64,000 bases of DNA from Mycolicibacterium septicum DSM 44393 (lineage in GTDB: Bacteria; Actinomycetota; Actinomycetes; Mycobacteriales; Mycobacteriaceae). The position numbers and the translations under genes were made by a program. The notes beneath the pieces are model-generated. The model was not told the origin of the DNA, ran no database searches, and saw nothing but the letters and a program-made list of their open reading frames with translations. The stretch is from positions 556,378-620,377 of the forward strand of contig NZ_HG322952.1 of the NCBI RefSeq assembly GCF_000455325.1, given 5' to 3'. How positions within the stretch are numbered: the stretch's first letter is position 1; each line of letters opens with the position of its first letter. Below are positions 1-8,287 of the stretch, piece after piece.

Positions 1-1
1 G

Positions 2-1177
2 GCGATCGGCTACGCCGGCGCGGGCACGGTCGAGTTCATGGCGGACGAGCGGGGTGACTTCTTCTTCCTGGAGATGAATACCCGCCTGCAGGTGGAGCAT
101 CCGGTCACCGAGGCCACCACCGGGCTCGACCTGGTCGAGCTGCAGATCGCGGTGGCCGATGGCGGCAGGCTCGATGCCGAGCCGCCCGCCTCCCGCGGTT
201 CGTCGATCGAGGCCCGCCTGTACGCCGAGGATCCGGCCAAGGGCTGGCAGCCCCAGGCCGGCGCGGTGCACCGGTTCGAGGTGCCCGGACAGGTGCGCGT
301 CGACACGGGCATCGAGGACGGCTCGGTGGTGTCGATCTTCTACGACCCCATGCTGGCCAAGGTCATCTCGTATGCGCCGACCCGGCGCCAGGCCGCCACC
401 GTGCTGGCCGATGCGTTGGCTCGCACCCGGATTCACGGACTGCGCACCAATCGGGACCTGCTGGTGAACGTGCTGCGGCATCCGGCGTTCCTGGACGGAG
501 CCACCGACACGGCGTTCTTCGACACGCACGGCCTCGACACCCTGGCCGCGCCGCTCGCCGATGCCGGAGCGGTGACGCTCTCGGCGATCGCGGTCGCCCT
601 GGCCGACGCCGCGTACAACCGCAGCAGCGCACGAGTTTTCGGCGCCGCACCCAGCGGCTGGCGCAACCTGTACTCGGGCCCCCAATCCCGGGCCTACCGG
701 GATACCGCGGGCGACGACGTCCAGGTGCGCTACCGGTTCACCCGCACCGGGGTCGAGTTGCCCGACGACGACGGCGTCTCGCTGGTGTCGGCGACGCCGG
801 ACCGGGTGGTCCTCACCGTCAACGGTGTGGACCGTGCGTTCGACGTGGCGCGGTACGGCGATCAGGTGTTCGTCGACTCCCCGCTGGGACCCGTGCAGCT
901 CACCGCGCTGCCCCGCTTCCCCGATCCGGACGACGCGGTCGCACACGGCTCGCTGCTCGCGCCGATGCCCGGCTCGGTGGTACGCGTCGGGGCCGCCGTC
1001 GGCGATACCGTCACCGCCGGACAACCCCTGATCTGGCTGGAAGCCATGAAAATGGAGCACACCATCGCCGCACCCGAAGACGGGGTGCTGGCCGAACTCA
1101 ATGTCGCCGCGGGCCAACAGGTCGAGGTCGGCGCCGTACTTGCCCGTGTGGAAAATTCTGAAGGAGAACAGTCATGA
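2..1177 (+). CDS. accA2: Acyl-CoA carboxylase alpha subunit (biotin carboxylase + biotin carrier), 3' part
   Basis: The open frame runs off the left edge, so only the last 391 residues are visible. They begin inside the biotin carboxylase domain, and the biotin carboxylase signature EMNTRLQVEHP lies near residues 24-34. The C-terminal part is a biotinyl carrier domain with the motif EAMKMEH; the biotinylated lysine is encoded at 1049-1051. The protein would carboxylate its own biotin using ATP and bicarbonate and pass CO2 to a beta (AccD) subunit, which should lie upstream of the window. The stop overlaps the next start as ATGA, so translation is coupled to the acyl-CoA dehydrogenase. The order accA-fadE-echA equals Rv0973c-Rv0972c-Rv0971c of M. 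tuberculosis, which is why accA2 is preferred over accA1. The exact substrate (methylcrotonyl-, propionyl- or another acyl-CoA) cannot be read from the sequence. Confidence 0.93.
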   Translation, partial: AIGYAGAGTVEFMADERGDFFFLEMNTRLQVEHPVTEATTGLDLVELQIAVADGGRLDAEPPASRGSSIEARLYAEDPAKGWQPQAGAVHRFEVPGQVRVDTGIEDGSVVSIFYDPMLAKVISYAPTRRQAATVLADALARTRIHGLRTNRDLLVNVLRHPAFLDGATDTAFFDTHGLDTLAAPLADAGAVTLSAIAVALADAAYNRSSARVFGAAPSGWRNLYSGPQSRAYRDTAGDDVQVRYRFTRTGVELPDDDGVSLVSATPDRVVLTVNGVDRAFDVARYGDQVFVDSPLGPVQLTALPRFPDPDDAVAHGSLLAPMPGSVVRVGAAVGDTVTAGQPLIWLEAMKMEHTIAAPEDGVLAELNVAAGQQVEVGAVLARVENSEGEQS

Positions 1178-2331
1178 GCTTCATCGAGACCGAGGAACAG
1201 AAGGCCCTGCGCCAGGCGGTGGCCGCGATGGCCGCCAACTACGGGCAGGACTACTACCTGGAGAAGGCCCGCTCCGGCCAGCACACCACCGAATTGTGGA
1301 ACGAGGCAGGCAAACTCGGCTTCATCGGGGTGAACCTGCCCGAGGAGTACGGTGGTGGCGGCGCCGGCATGTACGAGCTGTCCATGGTGATGGAAGAGAT
1401 GTCGGCGGCCGGGTCGGCGCTGCTGATGATGGTGGTCTCCCCCGCGATCAACGGCACGATCATCTCCAAGTTCGGCACCGAGGAACAGAAGAAGCGCTGG
1501 ATCCCCGGTATCGCCGACGGGTCGATCACCATGGCCTTCGCGATCACCGAGCCTGACGCGGGTTCCAACAGCCACCGCATCACCACCACCGCGCGCCGCG
1601 ACGGCAGCGACTGGATCCTCAAGGGCCAGAAGACGTTCATCTCCGGTATCGACCAGGCCCAGGCCGTGCTCGTCGTCGGACGCACCGAGGACCACAAGAC
1701 CGGAAACCTCAAGCCCGCGCTGTTCGTCATCCCGACCGACACCCCGGGCCTGAACTGGACCAAGATCGAGATGGAGATCGTCAGCCCGGAGAGCCAGTTC
1801 CAGGTGTTCCTCGACGACGTCCGGCTGCCCGCTGATGCGTTGGTGGGTTCGGAAGATGCCGCGATCGCGCAGCTGTTCGCCGGACTGAACCCCGAACGCA
1901 TCATGGGTGCGGCCAGCGCGGTGGGTGTGGGCCGGTTCGCCATCAACAAGGCAGTCGACTACGTGAAGACCCGCCAGGTCTGGAAGGTACCGATCGGCTC
2001 GCACCAGGGTCTGTCACATCCGCTGGCGCAGAACCACATCGAGGTGGAGCTGGCCAAGCTGATGATGCAGAAGGCCGCGACGCTGTATGACGCCGGTGAC
2101 GACTTCGGCGCGGCCGAGGCCGCCAACATGGCCAAGTACGCGGCAGGTGAGGCATCGGTGCGGGCGGTCGATCAGGCCGTGCAGTCCCTCGGCGGCAACG
2201 GCCTGACCAAGGAGTACGGCATCGCCGCCGCGGTGACGGCGTCCAAGCTGGCCCGGATCGCGCCGGTGAGCCGGGAGATGATCCTGAACTTCGTCGCGCA
2301 GACCTCGCTGGGCCTGCCTCGCTCATACTGA
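1174..2331 (+). CDS. fadE12: Acyl-CoA dehydrogenase
   Basis: This 385-residue protein is a standard-length FAD-dependent acyl-CoA dehydrogenase. It carries the family motif AFAITEPDAGSNSH near residue 125 and QSLGGNGLTKEYG near 336. The start codon overlaps the accA2 stop, placing it in one operon with the carboxylase and the following hydratase. The C-terminal catalytic Glu of MCAD-type enzymes (in Y-E-G-T) is absent; the corresponding stretch reads IAPVSREM. A Glu at residue 241 in LNPERI sits where isovaleryl-CoA and long-chain dehydrogenases keep their catalytic base. That suggests a branched-chain or terpenoid-type acyl-CoA substrate, in line with the carboxylase-hydratase context. The enzyme would introduce the alpha-beta double bond before carboxylation and hydration. 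The fadE12 name comes from synteny. Confidence 0.93.
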   Translation: MSFIETEEQKALRQAVAAMAANYGQDYYLEKARSGQHTTELWNEAGKLGFIGVNLPEEYGGGGAGMYELSMVMEEMSAAGSALLMMVVSPAINGTIISKFGTEEQKKRWIPGIADGSITMAFAITEPDAGSNSHRITTTARRDGSDWILKGQKTFISGIDQAQAVLVVGRTEDHKTGNLKPALFVIPTDTPGLNWTKIEMEIVSPESQFQVFLDDVRLPADALVGSEDAAIAQLFAGLNPERIMGAASAVGVGRFAINKAVDYVKTRQVWKVPIGSHQGLSHPLAQNHIEVELAKLMMQKAATLYDAGDDFGAAEAANMAKYAAGEASVRAVDQAVQSLGGNGLTKEYGIAAAVTASKLARIAPVSREMILNFVAQTSLGLPRSY

Positions 2332-2346
2332 CGGGCCGTACTGACG

Positions 2347-3123
2347 ATGACGTCTTTGGTTCACTACTCGGTGGCGGGGAGCGTCGCCCGGCTGACGCTG
2401 GACTCCCCGCACAACCGCAACGCACTGTCCACGGCCCTGGTCGAGCAGTTGCTCCAGGGCTTCTCCGACGCCGCCGACGAGCCCGGGGTCCGGGCGGTGG
2501 TGCTCGGACACACCGGTGGGACCTTCTGCGCCGGAGCCGATCTCTCTGAAGCGTCCAGCGGCCGCTCCTCAGACCCCGGCGACATCGCTGTCGACCGGGC
2601 CCGCGAGATGACCAAGCTGCTGCGGGCCATCCTGGAACTGCCGATTCCGGTGATCGGCGCGATCGACGGGCACGTGCGGGCCGGCGGGATGGGACTGGTC
2701 GGTGCGTGCGATCTCGTCGTCGCCGGTTCGCAGAGCACGTTCGCGTTGACCGAAGCGCGTATCGGCGTTGCGCCGTCGATCATTTCGCTGACCCTGCTGC
2801 CGAAGATGTCGCCGCGGGCGGCCGGACGGTACTTCGTCACCGGTGAGAAGTTCGGTGCGGCCGAGGCGGCCGAGATCGGGCTGATCACCTTGGCCGCAGA
2901 CGACGTCTCGGACGCGGTCGCCGCGCTGGCGGCTGAGATCGCGAAGGGTTCACCGCAGGGGCTGGCGACGTCGAAGGCGCTGACGACTGCCTCGATCCTG
3001 CGTGGGTTCGACGAGCTGGCAGAAGACCTGACCCGGCAGTCCGCGCGGTTGTTCGTCTCCGACGAGGCCCGCGAGGGCATGATGGCGTTCCTGCAGAAAC
3101 GCCCGCCGAACTGGGTGGGCTGA
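2347..3123 (+). CDS. echA7: Enoyl-CoA hydratase/isomerase family protein
   Basis: This is a 258-residue crotonase-fold protein. The first oxyanion-hole segment is FCAGADLSE and the second is VRAGGMGLVGACDL (about residues 108-121). Of the two glutamates used by classical hydratases, the first position is occupied by the GGMGL sequence and has no Glu. The second is present in TEARIGVAPS (Glu at about 136). The enzyme may therefore be a specialised hydratase or lyase, not a general crotonase. It follows fadE12 by 15 bases and is probably the third gene of the accA2-fadE12-echA7 operon. Its role would be hydration of the unsaturated, carboxylated acyl-CoA. The next gene downstream is unrelated. 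Confidence 0.92.
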   Translation: MTSLVHYSVAGSVARLTLDSPHNRNALSTALVEQLLQGFSDAADEPGVRAVVLGHTGGTFCAGADLSEASSGRSSDPGDIAVDRAREMTKLLRAILELPIPVIGAIDGHVRAGGMGLVGACDLVVAGSQSTFALTEARIGVAPSIISLTLLPKMSPRAAGRYFVTGEKFGAAEAAEIGLITLAADDVSDAVAALAAEIAKGSPQGLATSKALTTASILRGFDELAEDLTRQSARLFVSDEAREGMMAFLQKRPPNWVG

Positions 3124-3173
3124 CTCAGCTCTCCCGCTCCGGAACCAGCAACCTCCGCACTATTGTCAGTTCA

Positions 3174-3890
3174 ATGAAGCGGAGCCTGCTGATCACGGTG
3201 GTGACGCTGGTTGCCGTGCAGCTGACGGGGTGTTCGACCGCGATCACGGGCCAGGCGATGAAGGCCCAGCCCAGCCCGGTCGAGGGTGCGATGCCCACCC
3301 TCTCCGAGCTGGGGCAGGCCGTGGGCGGGGCAATGCAGGTGACTTCGCCGATCGATGTCGGTGGCATAGAGGTGCTCAGGGGCGACCCGGAAAACATCTC
3401 GCCCGCTGAATGTGCCGCCCTCATCCACGCCGGAATCCGCTATGTGTACGAGCATGTTCCGGCAGGCGCCGTCGCCACCGGTATCTGGGAATCGCCAAAG
3501 AACGCCCGCGGTGCCCGGTCCGTCTCGGTGTCGATCGCTGTCATCGACGTGGACACACCAGACGATGCAAGTGCCTGGTACCGCGACGCTGCACCACGAT
3601 GGCAATCGTGTCAGGGCAGCACGGTGACCCAGCCGATGGACGCTATTACCTTCAGCGACAAGGTCGTCAAGGCAGACAGCGCAGACGGGTTCTTGACGGC
3701 CAACCTGGTGGTGTCGACGACAGACGGCATCATCACGCCGGTGCCCTTACAGCGCGCCGTCACCACCGCATCTCACTACCTCGTGGATGTCGATGTCCTC
3801 GGCACCACAGCAGCCAACACCGCTTCGAATGCCGACACTGCAGTCGCTGTCGCTCGCCTCGTGGCCGGAAAGCTCACGTCGGGCGGGTAG
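3174..3890 (+). CDS. Putative exported lipoprotein of unknown function
   Basis: The 238-residue product starts with a basic N-terminus and a hydrophobic stretch ending in the lipobox QLTGC, with the acylated Cys at residue 20. A mature domain of about 200 residues follows. It has a PENISPAECAAL segment (about residues 69-80) and a WQSCQG segment (about 142-147), so two cysteines may form a disulfide outside the membrane. This pattern resembles the small sensor-like extracytoplasmic domains found in many mycobacterial lipoproteins and in PknH-type kinases, but I cannot assign a named family securely. The gene is 50 bases downstream of echA7 with no obvious terminator between, so read-through is possible. 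A weak Shine-Dalgarno suggests that it may have its own promoter. Confidence 0.8.
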   Translation: MKRSLLITVVTLVAVQLTGCSTAITGQAMKAQPSPVEGAMPTLSELGQAVGGAMQVTSPIDVGGIEVLRGDPENISPAECAALIHAGIRYVYEHVPAGAVATGIWESPKNARGARSVSVSIAVIDVDTPDDASAWYRDAAPRWQSCQGSTVTQPMDAITFSDKVVKADSADGFLTANLVVSTTDGIITPVPLQRAVTTASHYLVDVDVLGTTAANTASNADTAVAVARLVAGKLTSGG

Positions 3891-4084
3891 CGCACGGCAA
3901 AATCTGCGGCATCTGTCCACACCCACGCTGCAGACGCAGCAGCTCAGACATTGTGCGCTTACTTGACGGTAGTTGCCTGTGACAGCAAACGCAGCAGCGT
4001 GCCTGTCGCATCGCTCGCGGCGGTTCTACCGTTTCTTGTGCGGACGTCCTCTGCCGTGCGGGTTCCCCATGAAAGGCCGGAATC

Positions 4085-4528
4085 ATGGCCAGTGACCAGA
4101 ACAAGGCGATTTCCCGACGCATATGGGAGGTATTTGCTTCCGGCGACCTCAGTGAGCTGGACGACCTCGTCGCCCCTACCGCCGCCTTCCACGACACACA
4201 GGATCCGTTCGGCGATCAACGCGGCCCCGAGCACATGCGCAGCCTGATGGGGATGTATCGGAACTCGTTCTCCAACATGCGATTCGACGTCAAGATGCAG
4301 CTCGCCGAGGGCGACTACGTCTGCACGATGATCGAGGCGCAGGGTGACAACACCGGCGAGATCATGGGTCAGCCGGCCACCGGCAAGCACAGCCGGATCA
4401 ATCTGACCGATGTCGACCGGATCGAGGACGGCAAGATCGCCGAGAGCTGGGTTACCTGGGACACCCTCGGGATGCTGCAGCAACTCGGCCTGATCCCCGC
4501 AGGGGCAGAACACAAGGCACCCGCCTGA
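4085..4528 (+). CDS. SnoaL-like / ester cyclase family protein
   Basis: The 147-residue protein has the cone-shaped NTF2/SnoaL fold signature: an N-terminal helix (ISRRIWEVFASGDLSELDDL), a VAPTAAFHD segment, and a C-terminal strand IEDGKIAESWVTWDTLGML. The last pattern (DGKI-E-W-x-x-D-x-L-G-L-x-Q-L-G) is typical of the ester cyclase subfamily. Such proteins act as small hydrolases, cyclases or isomerases on diverse ligands, so no substrate can be named. It stands alone, 194 bases after the lipoprotein gene. It converges on the DUF222/HNH gene, with a strong hairpin between them. The ATG at 4085 is preceded by GAAAGGCCGG, a plausible ribosome binding site. Confidence 0.85.
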   Translation: MASDQNKAISRRIWEVFASGDLSELDDLVAPTAAFHDTQDPFGDQRGPEHMRSLMGMYRNSFSNMRFDVKMQLAEGDYVCTMIEAQGDNTGEIMGQPATGKHSRINLTDVDRIEDGKIAESWVTWDTLGMLQQLGLIPAGAEHKAPA

Positions 4529-4542
4529 GCCAATTCCCCGCA

Positions 4543-4572
4543 GGGTCCAGGGCCGGCCGCGGCCCTGGACCC
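4543..4572. terminator. Bidirectional hairpin between convergent genes
   Basis: A perfect 12-base inverted repeat, GGGTCCAGGGCC and GGCCCTGGACCC, with a 6-base loop lies between the ends of the SnoaL-like and DUF222/HNH genes. There is no T-run, which is common for mycobacterial terminators. The position between convergent stops supports a terminator for both strands. Confidence 0.7.
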
Positions 4573-4592
4573 GCCCCCTCGACAATTCACAG

Positions 4593-5972
4593 CTAGCCGG
4601 CCTCAAGCTCGGAAAGGTAGCGCTCCGGGCGGTGGCAGTCATTGACCCGAGGCTGCGCGACATCGAGTATCGGAGGCGGAATCCATTCGGTGCGGCCATC
4701 TTTGCCTGATTGGGTGCGCCACCCCTTGCTGGTCAAGAGCCGGTGATCAGGCTGGCATGCCAACGTGAGGTTGTCGACGTCGGTCGGGCCGCCGTCGGCC
4801 CAGTCCTCGTCGCGGTGGTGCACCTGGCACCAGTACGGAGGTGCGGTACATCCGGGACGGGTGCAGCCACCATCCCGTGCCATAACCGCGATCCGCTGAC
4901 CAGGTGAGGCGATGCGCTTGGTACGTCCCAGGTACAGCGGAATCTCGGTGTGCGACTTATAGATGCACAAGTAGTGGTAGGCGTGGCCGGCCAGCCGGAT
5001 CACATCCGCCATCGGCAGCAGGCTGCCGCCCCCTGTGACCGCCCAGCCCTCGCCCGACTCGATCTTGTCGAGGGTCGTGGTGACCACCACGGTGCACGGC
5101 AGGCCGCGGTGCTGACCCAGCTGACCGGACGCCAACATGGCACGGCCGATCGCCTTGAACGCGTCGTGATTGCGCTGCGCCGTGGTGCGCAGGTCCCGGA
5201 TGACGGCTTCTCGGTCGGGTTCGTCATCGACACAAGCATTTTCGTCGTCAGGGTTGCACATGCCCGGCGCCGCCGTCTTGGCCGCGTTCGCGTCCCACAC
5301 GGCCCGGGCCTCCGGGTCGAGCCAACCGGTCACCCGCGTCATCCCGTCGCTGTCCTGCTTGCCGAACCACAGGCCGCGGCGCCGGGCGCGGACGTTGTCT
5401 CGCGGCTCGGGACCGTCCTGATCGATGGTCATCAGCAGCCGCTCGGCGACCTTTCGCAACTCCTCCGGCGTGAGCCTTGCCGCCGAGCGCCCCAGTAGCT
5501 CCTCGGCGCGATCCCGGTCATCGGCGGCGACCCCATCAGGCAACTTGGCGAAGAACTTTCGGATCACCCGAACGTGCTCTGTGCCAACCTCGCCGCGGGC
5601 CTGGGAGGCAGCGGTGGCGGGCAGCTTCGGCGGCAGCGGTTCGCCGTTCAGTGCGCGCCGCGGACCGAACTCCTCGGCATCGGCGAGCCGGCGCTCCGCC
5701 TCGGTACGGCTGATCCGCAGCGAGTGCACCAAGATGTCGCGCATCGAATTGCCGCCCATCGTCTGCGGGGTGAGTTTCTCGGCGATCCGGGTGACGATCT
5801 TGTGGTCGACAGCGCCCTGTGCGCGCGTCACCCGCTCCCTCCGGGTGGCGATCCATTGCAGGTCACTGAGCGTGAGCACATCGTGCGAGGCGGAGGCGAT
5901 CTTGGCGGCAAGCGCCTCATAGGCGTCGTACGCCGCCAGCAGATTCTGGCGATCCAACGCCTCGCTAGCCAT
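4593..5972 (-). CDS. DUF222 / HNH endonuclease domain protein (13E12 repeat family)
   Basis: The frame could start further upstream, but the ATG at 5972 gives a 459-residue product with the usual N-terminus of this family. The bases just before it form a regulatory site, not coding sequence. The N-terminal two thirds match DUF222, with an alpha-helical region including the segment MRDILVHSLRISRTEAERRL. The C-terminal part (about residues 365-412) is an HNH nuclease: CTRPGC, then VHHRDEDW, then NLTLACQPDH, giving the metal- and zinc-ligand pattern. Mycobacterial 13E12 proteins are multi-copy and many are DNA-damage regulated. A perfect LexA-type box at 5976-5991 ends three bases before the start codon. 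The biological target is unknown; a role in DNA repair or selfish-element biology is inference. Confidence 0.9.
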   Translation of the reverse strand: MASEALDRQNLLAAYDAYEALAAKIASASHDVLTLSDLQWIATRRERVTRAQGAVDHKIVTRIAEKLTPQTMGGNSMRDILVHSLRISRTEAERRLADAEEFGPRRALNGEPLPPKLPATAASQARGEVGTEHVRVIRKFFAKLPDGVAADDRDRAEELLGRSAARLTPEELRKVAERLLMTIDQDGPEPRDNVRARRRGLWFGKQDSDGMTRVTGWLDPEARAVWDANAAKTAAPGMCNPDDENACVDDEPDREAVIRDLRTTAQRNHDAFKAIGRAMLASGQLGQHRGLPCTVVVTTTLDKIESGEGWAVTGGGSLLPMADVIRLAGHAYHYLCIYKSHTEIPLYLGRTKRIASPGQRIAVMARDGGCTRPGCTAPPYWCQVHHRDEDWADGGPTDVDNLTLACQPDHRLLTSKGWRTQSGKDGRTEWIPPPILDVAQPRVNDCHRPERYLSELEAG

Positions 5973-5975
5973 GAC

Positions 5976-5991
5976 TCGAACATTAGTTCGA
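5976..5991. promoter_or_regulatory. SOS box (predicted LexA operator)
   Basis: The sequence TCGAACATTAGTTCGA is a perfect match to the mycobacterial SOS-box consensus TCGAAC-N4-GTTCGA. It ends three bases upstream of the DUF222/HNH start codon, so LexA bound here should block transcription or early elongation. The spacing implies a very short leader or a leaderless transcript. The divergent gene at 6191 is 200 bases away and is less likely to be the target. Confidence 0.88.
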
Positions 5992-6190
5992 AGCGTTGTC
6001 GCCGCCAACCACGAGATCCGTTGCCTGTGGATGAAATCCGCGCTGGGGATAACTCTCGTACCCGCAGGGCAGAGCTCACAGCGGGCACACAGACCGGAGA
6101 TCTGGGCAAATTTGCGACTTGGCAAATACTCGTTGCTACAGTGTGCAAGCACTTTGTCAGCCAGGTCACATATCGAAGGCGGCGCGCTTG

Positions 6191-8257
6191 ATGTCACAGC
6201 CCACTCCTCCCCGTCTGTCCATGGCCAAGACCGCTGCCACCACGGCAGCGGTCATCGCTACTACGGCAGCGTTGACCGCAGGCGTCGCATCCTCCGCGCC
6301 GGAGGCGCTGGCAGCCCACAACCGCAACGTGCAAGCGGATGTCGAGTTGACCGCCGGCGTTGGCCAGGTCCCGGACATCGTCGGGATCTACGGGGTTGGC
6401 CCGATCTTCTGGACGGCGCAAGCCCTCGGAATCACGCCCGAGAACGTGATCAAGGCCGCCGGTGGTTTGACCGGCAACACCGCGTTGGCCGACACCGTTG
6501 TCGGGCTGCTGAACTTTATCGACGCCGTGTCGCCGATCGAAGCCGGCGTCAAGGGCCCGATGCCCAGCGATGTGTATGACGCGGTCAATGGGCTGACTTA
6601 CACCACTGATGCCCTGGCTCAGCTGCTCGGCGTTCGCGACGGGTCCGTCATCGACAAGATCGTCGACTGGCTCGTCGGCAACGCTCCCATCCTGAATCAG
6701 CGTCGTGACATCATCTTGTCCGAGAGCCTGGGCGGGCTCACCACGTCGCTCGCCTACCGCGACATGATCAATGCGGTGCAGTCCGATGACCCCGACTGGG
6801 GCATCGGGGTCACCGGCCAATGGCTGATCTTCGTCAACAACGTCAGCCGCCCCGGCGGGGGATTGTTCGCGCTGGCAACCCCTTTCACCAACCTCTTCGG
6901 ACTTGACCTCACCACGCCGGATGCAGGCAGCTACACCAACGCCGACAAGACCAAGGTCCTCAACACCTCGATCCTCGACATCACCTGGGCCTACAACCCG
7001 CTCTCGGATGTGCCCACCACACTGAACCCGCTGGCCTGGGCCAACTCGTTGGCAGCCGGGGTGTTCCTGACCTACCTCCTGCCCGACGAGGACAACAACA
7101 TCGGCAACCACGTCCTGCCGAAGTTGATCGCCGGCATCGCCGACGGCGTGAAGGTGATGGTCGACCCCACCGGCGGCCAGGGGACTTCATTGATTCCAGG
7201 CCTCGGCAAGTTGCTCGACGGCCTTGGCATCAAACTCCTCGCCTTCCCCGGCAACGCCACGTACATCACGTATGACTCCGGCAATCTCCCGCTGCTCGAA
7301 CCGTTCCGCATGGTCCCGCACCTGGCCAATCTCGTTCCGGGCGTTCACATCCCGACTCCGCTGACCGACAGCGTCGAAGACGCGCTGCGCAAGATGGTCA
7401 ACATGGGCTACCAGGACGTCGACCCCACCACCCTGGAGCGCACGTTCAACGAAGCCGGTGACCAGGCCTACCTGTGGCACTCCCCGCTCACCCCGACGCA
7501 GCAGCTGGCGGCGGTTCAGACGGTCTTCGACGCATTGGTCGACGGCATTCAGGACAATGCCCTGAACCCGGAGGCCTGGACTCCGACGCTTCCGGGCGCG
7601 GACTTCAAGCCGATCGTGCAGAACGCCGTATCCGTGGCGGTCGCCAAGGCAATGCGCGACGCACTGGAGGGTATCCAGAAGGGCGTCGCGGACCCGATGT
7701 TCGACGCCGTCGAGAAGGGCCTGGCTCCGGTCACCCACGCTCTCGATGACATCAACGCTCAGGTCGAGGCCGCCATCGACAACGCGCTCAAGGTCAACGG
7801 ATCCACGGCCAACAAGCAGTCCGGCAAGCAGGCCATCACCTCGGTTCCGTCGGGCGACAGCGTGCTCAAGACGCTGAGCGTCGAAGCTCCCACCCCCGAT
7901 ACGGAAGGCGCTGACGCCGTCGACACCGACGCCAAGCCCGCAGTCGGCAAGGACGTCCTCAAAGCACTTGGTGTGGACAAGGACTCGCTGCAGACCAAGG
8001 CGAAGGTCAAGGCCAAGAGCCGCCATGCCGCCGACGCGAGCGACCCTGTCAAGAAATCGGTCAAGGAGACCGTCGCCAAGGTGCGCGGTGCGGTGGATGA
8101 CGCCGCGAAGGACATCAAGGGCGCCGTCGACGATGCCGGGAAGAACGTCAAAGACGCCACCGACGGCATGAAGAAGGACTTGAAGAAGGCGAAGCAGTCG
8201 CAGACCAAGAAGGCCAAGACGGAGAAGAAAGAGAAGTCGTCCGACAAGGCCGCGTAA
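6191..8257 (+). CDS. Exported PE-PPE-domain-like protein with lysine-rich C-terminal tail
   Basis: The chosen start is the ATG at 6191 (688 residues); an ATG at 6221 would also leave a complete signal peptide. The N-terminus is Ala/Thr-rich and hydrophobic, with a likely cleavage after an Ala-x-Ala near residues 43-48. No PE or PPE N-terminal domain is present. The central part resembles the PE-PPE alpha/beta-hydrolase-like domain. It has LSESLGGLTTSL with a candidate nucleophile Ser179, then IFVNNVSRPGGG, and later DSGNLPLLEPFR. The last 120 residues are low complexity and strongly basic, with many KAK and KKAK runs interspersed with AVDDA repeats; this recalls adhesin or nucleoid-type tails. 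A related protein without the Ser is encoded at 15326-16603. Enzymatic activity (esterase-like) is inference; export is well supported. Confidence 0.8.
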   Translation: MSQPTPPRLSMAKTAATTAAVIATTAALTAGVASSAPEALAAHNRNVQADVELTAGVGQVPDIVGIYGVGPIFWTAQALGITPENVIKAAGGLTGNTALADTVVGLLNFIDAVSPIEAGVKGPMPSDVYDAVNGLTYTTDALAQLLGVRDGSVIDKIVDWLVGNAPILNQRRDIILSESLGGLTTSLAYRDMINAVQSDDPDWGIGVTGQWLIFVNNVSRPGGGLFALATPFTNLFGLDLTTPDAGSYTNADKTKVLNTSILDITWAYNPLSDVPTTLNPLAWANSLAAGVFLTYLLPDEDNNIGNHVLPKLIAGIADGVKVMVDPTGGQGTSLIPGLGKLLDGLGIKLLAFPGNATYITYDSGNLPLLEPFRMVPHLANLVPGVHIPTPLTDSVEDALRKMVNMGYQDVDPTTLERTFNEAGDQAYLWHSPLTPTQQLAAVQTVFDALVDGIQDNALNPEAWTPTLPGADFKPIVQNAVSVAVAKAMRDALEGIQKGVADPMFDAVEKGLAPVTHALDDINAQVEAAIDNALKVNGSTANKQSGKQAITSVPSGDSVLKTLSVEAPTPDTEGADAVDTDAKPAVGKDVLKALGVDKDSLQTKAKVKAKSRHAADASDPVKKSVKETVAKVRGAVDDAAKDIKGAVDDAGKNVKDATDGMKKDLKKAKQSQTKKAKTEKKEKSSDKAA

Positions 8258-8287
8258 TCGCTGACAGCCCCGGGACGCGTCGGTAGC

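Noticed and set aside
6112..6142. Possible promoter TTGCGA with TACAGT for the gene at 6191
   Set aside because: The 19-base spacing and weak -35 make it a guess; it is not reported as a feature.
5973..6197. Upstream extension of the DUF222/HNH frame by 75 codons
   Set aside because: The extension would cross the SOS box, shows no family similarity and has Cys-rich, non-conserved sequence; the ATG at 5972 gives the normal family start.
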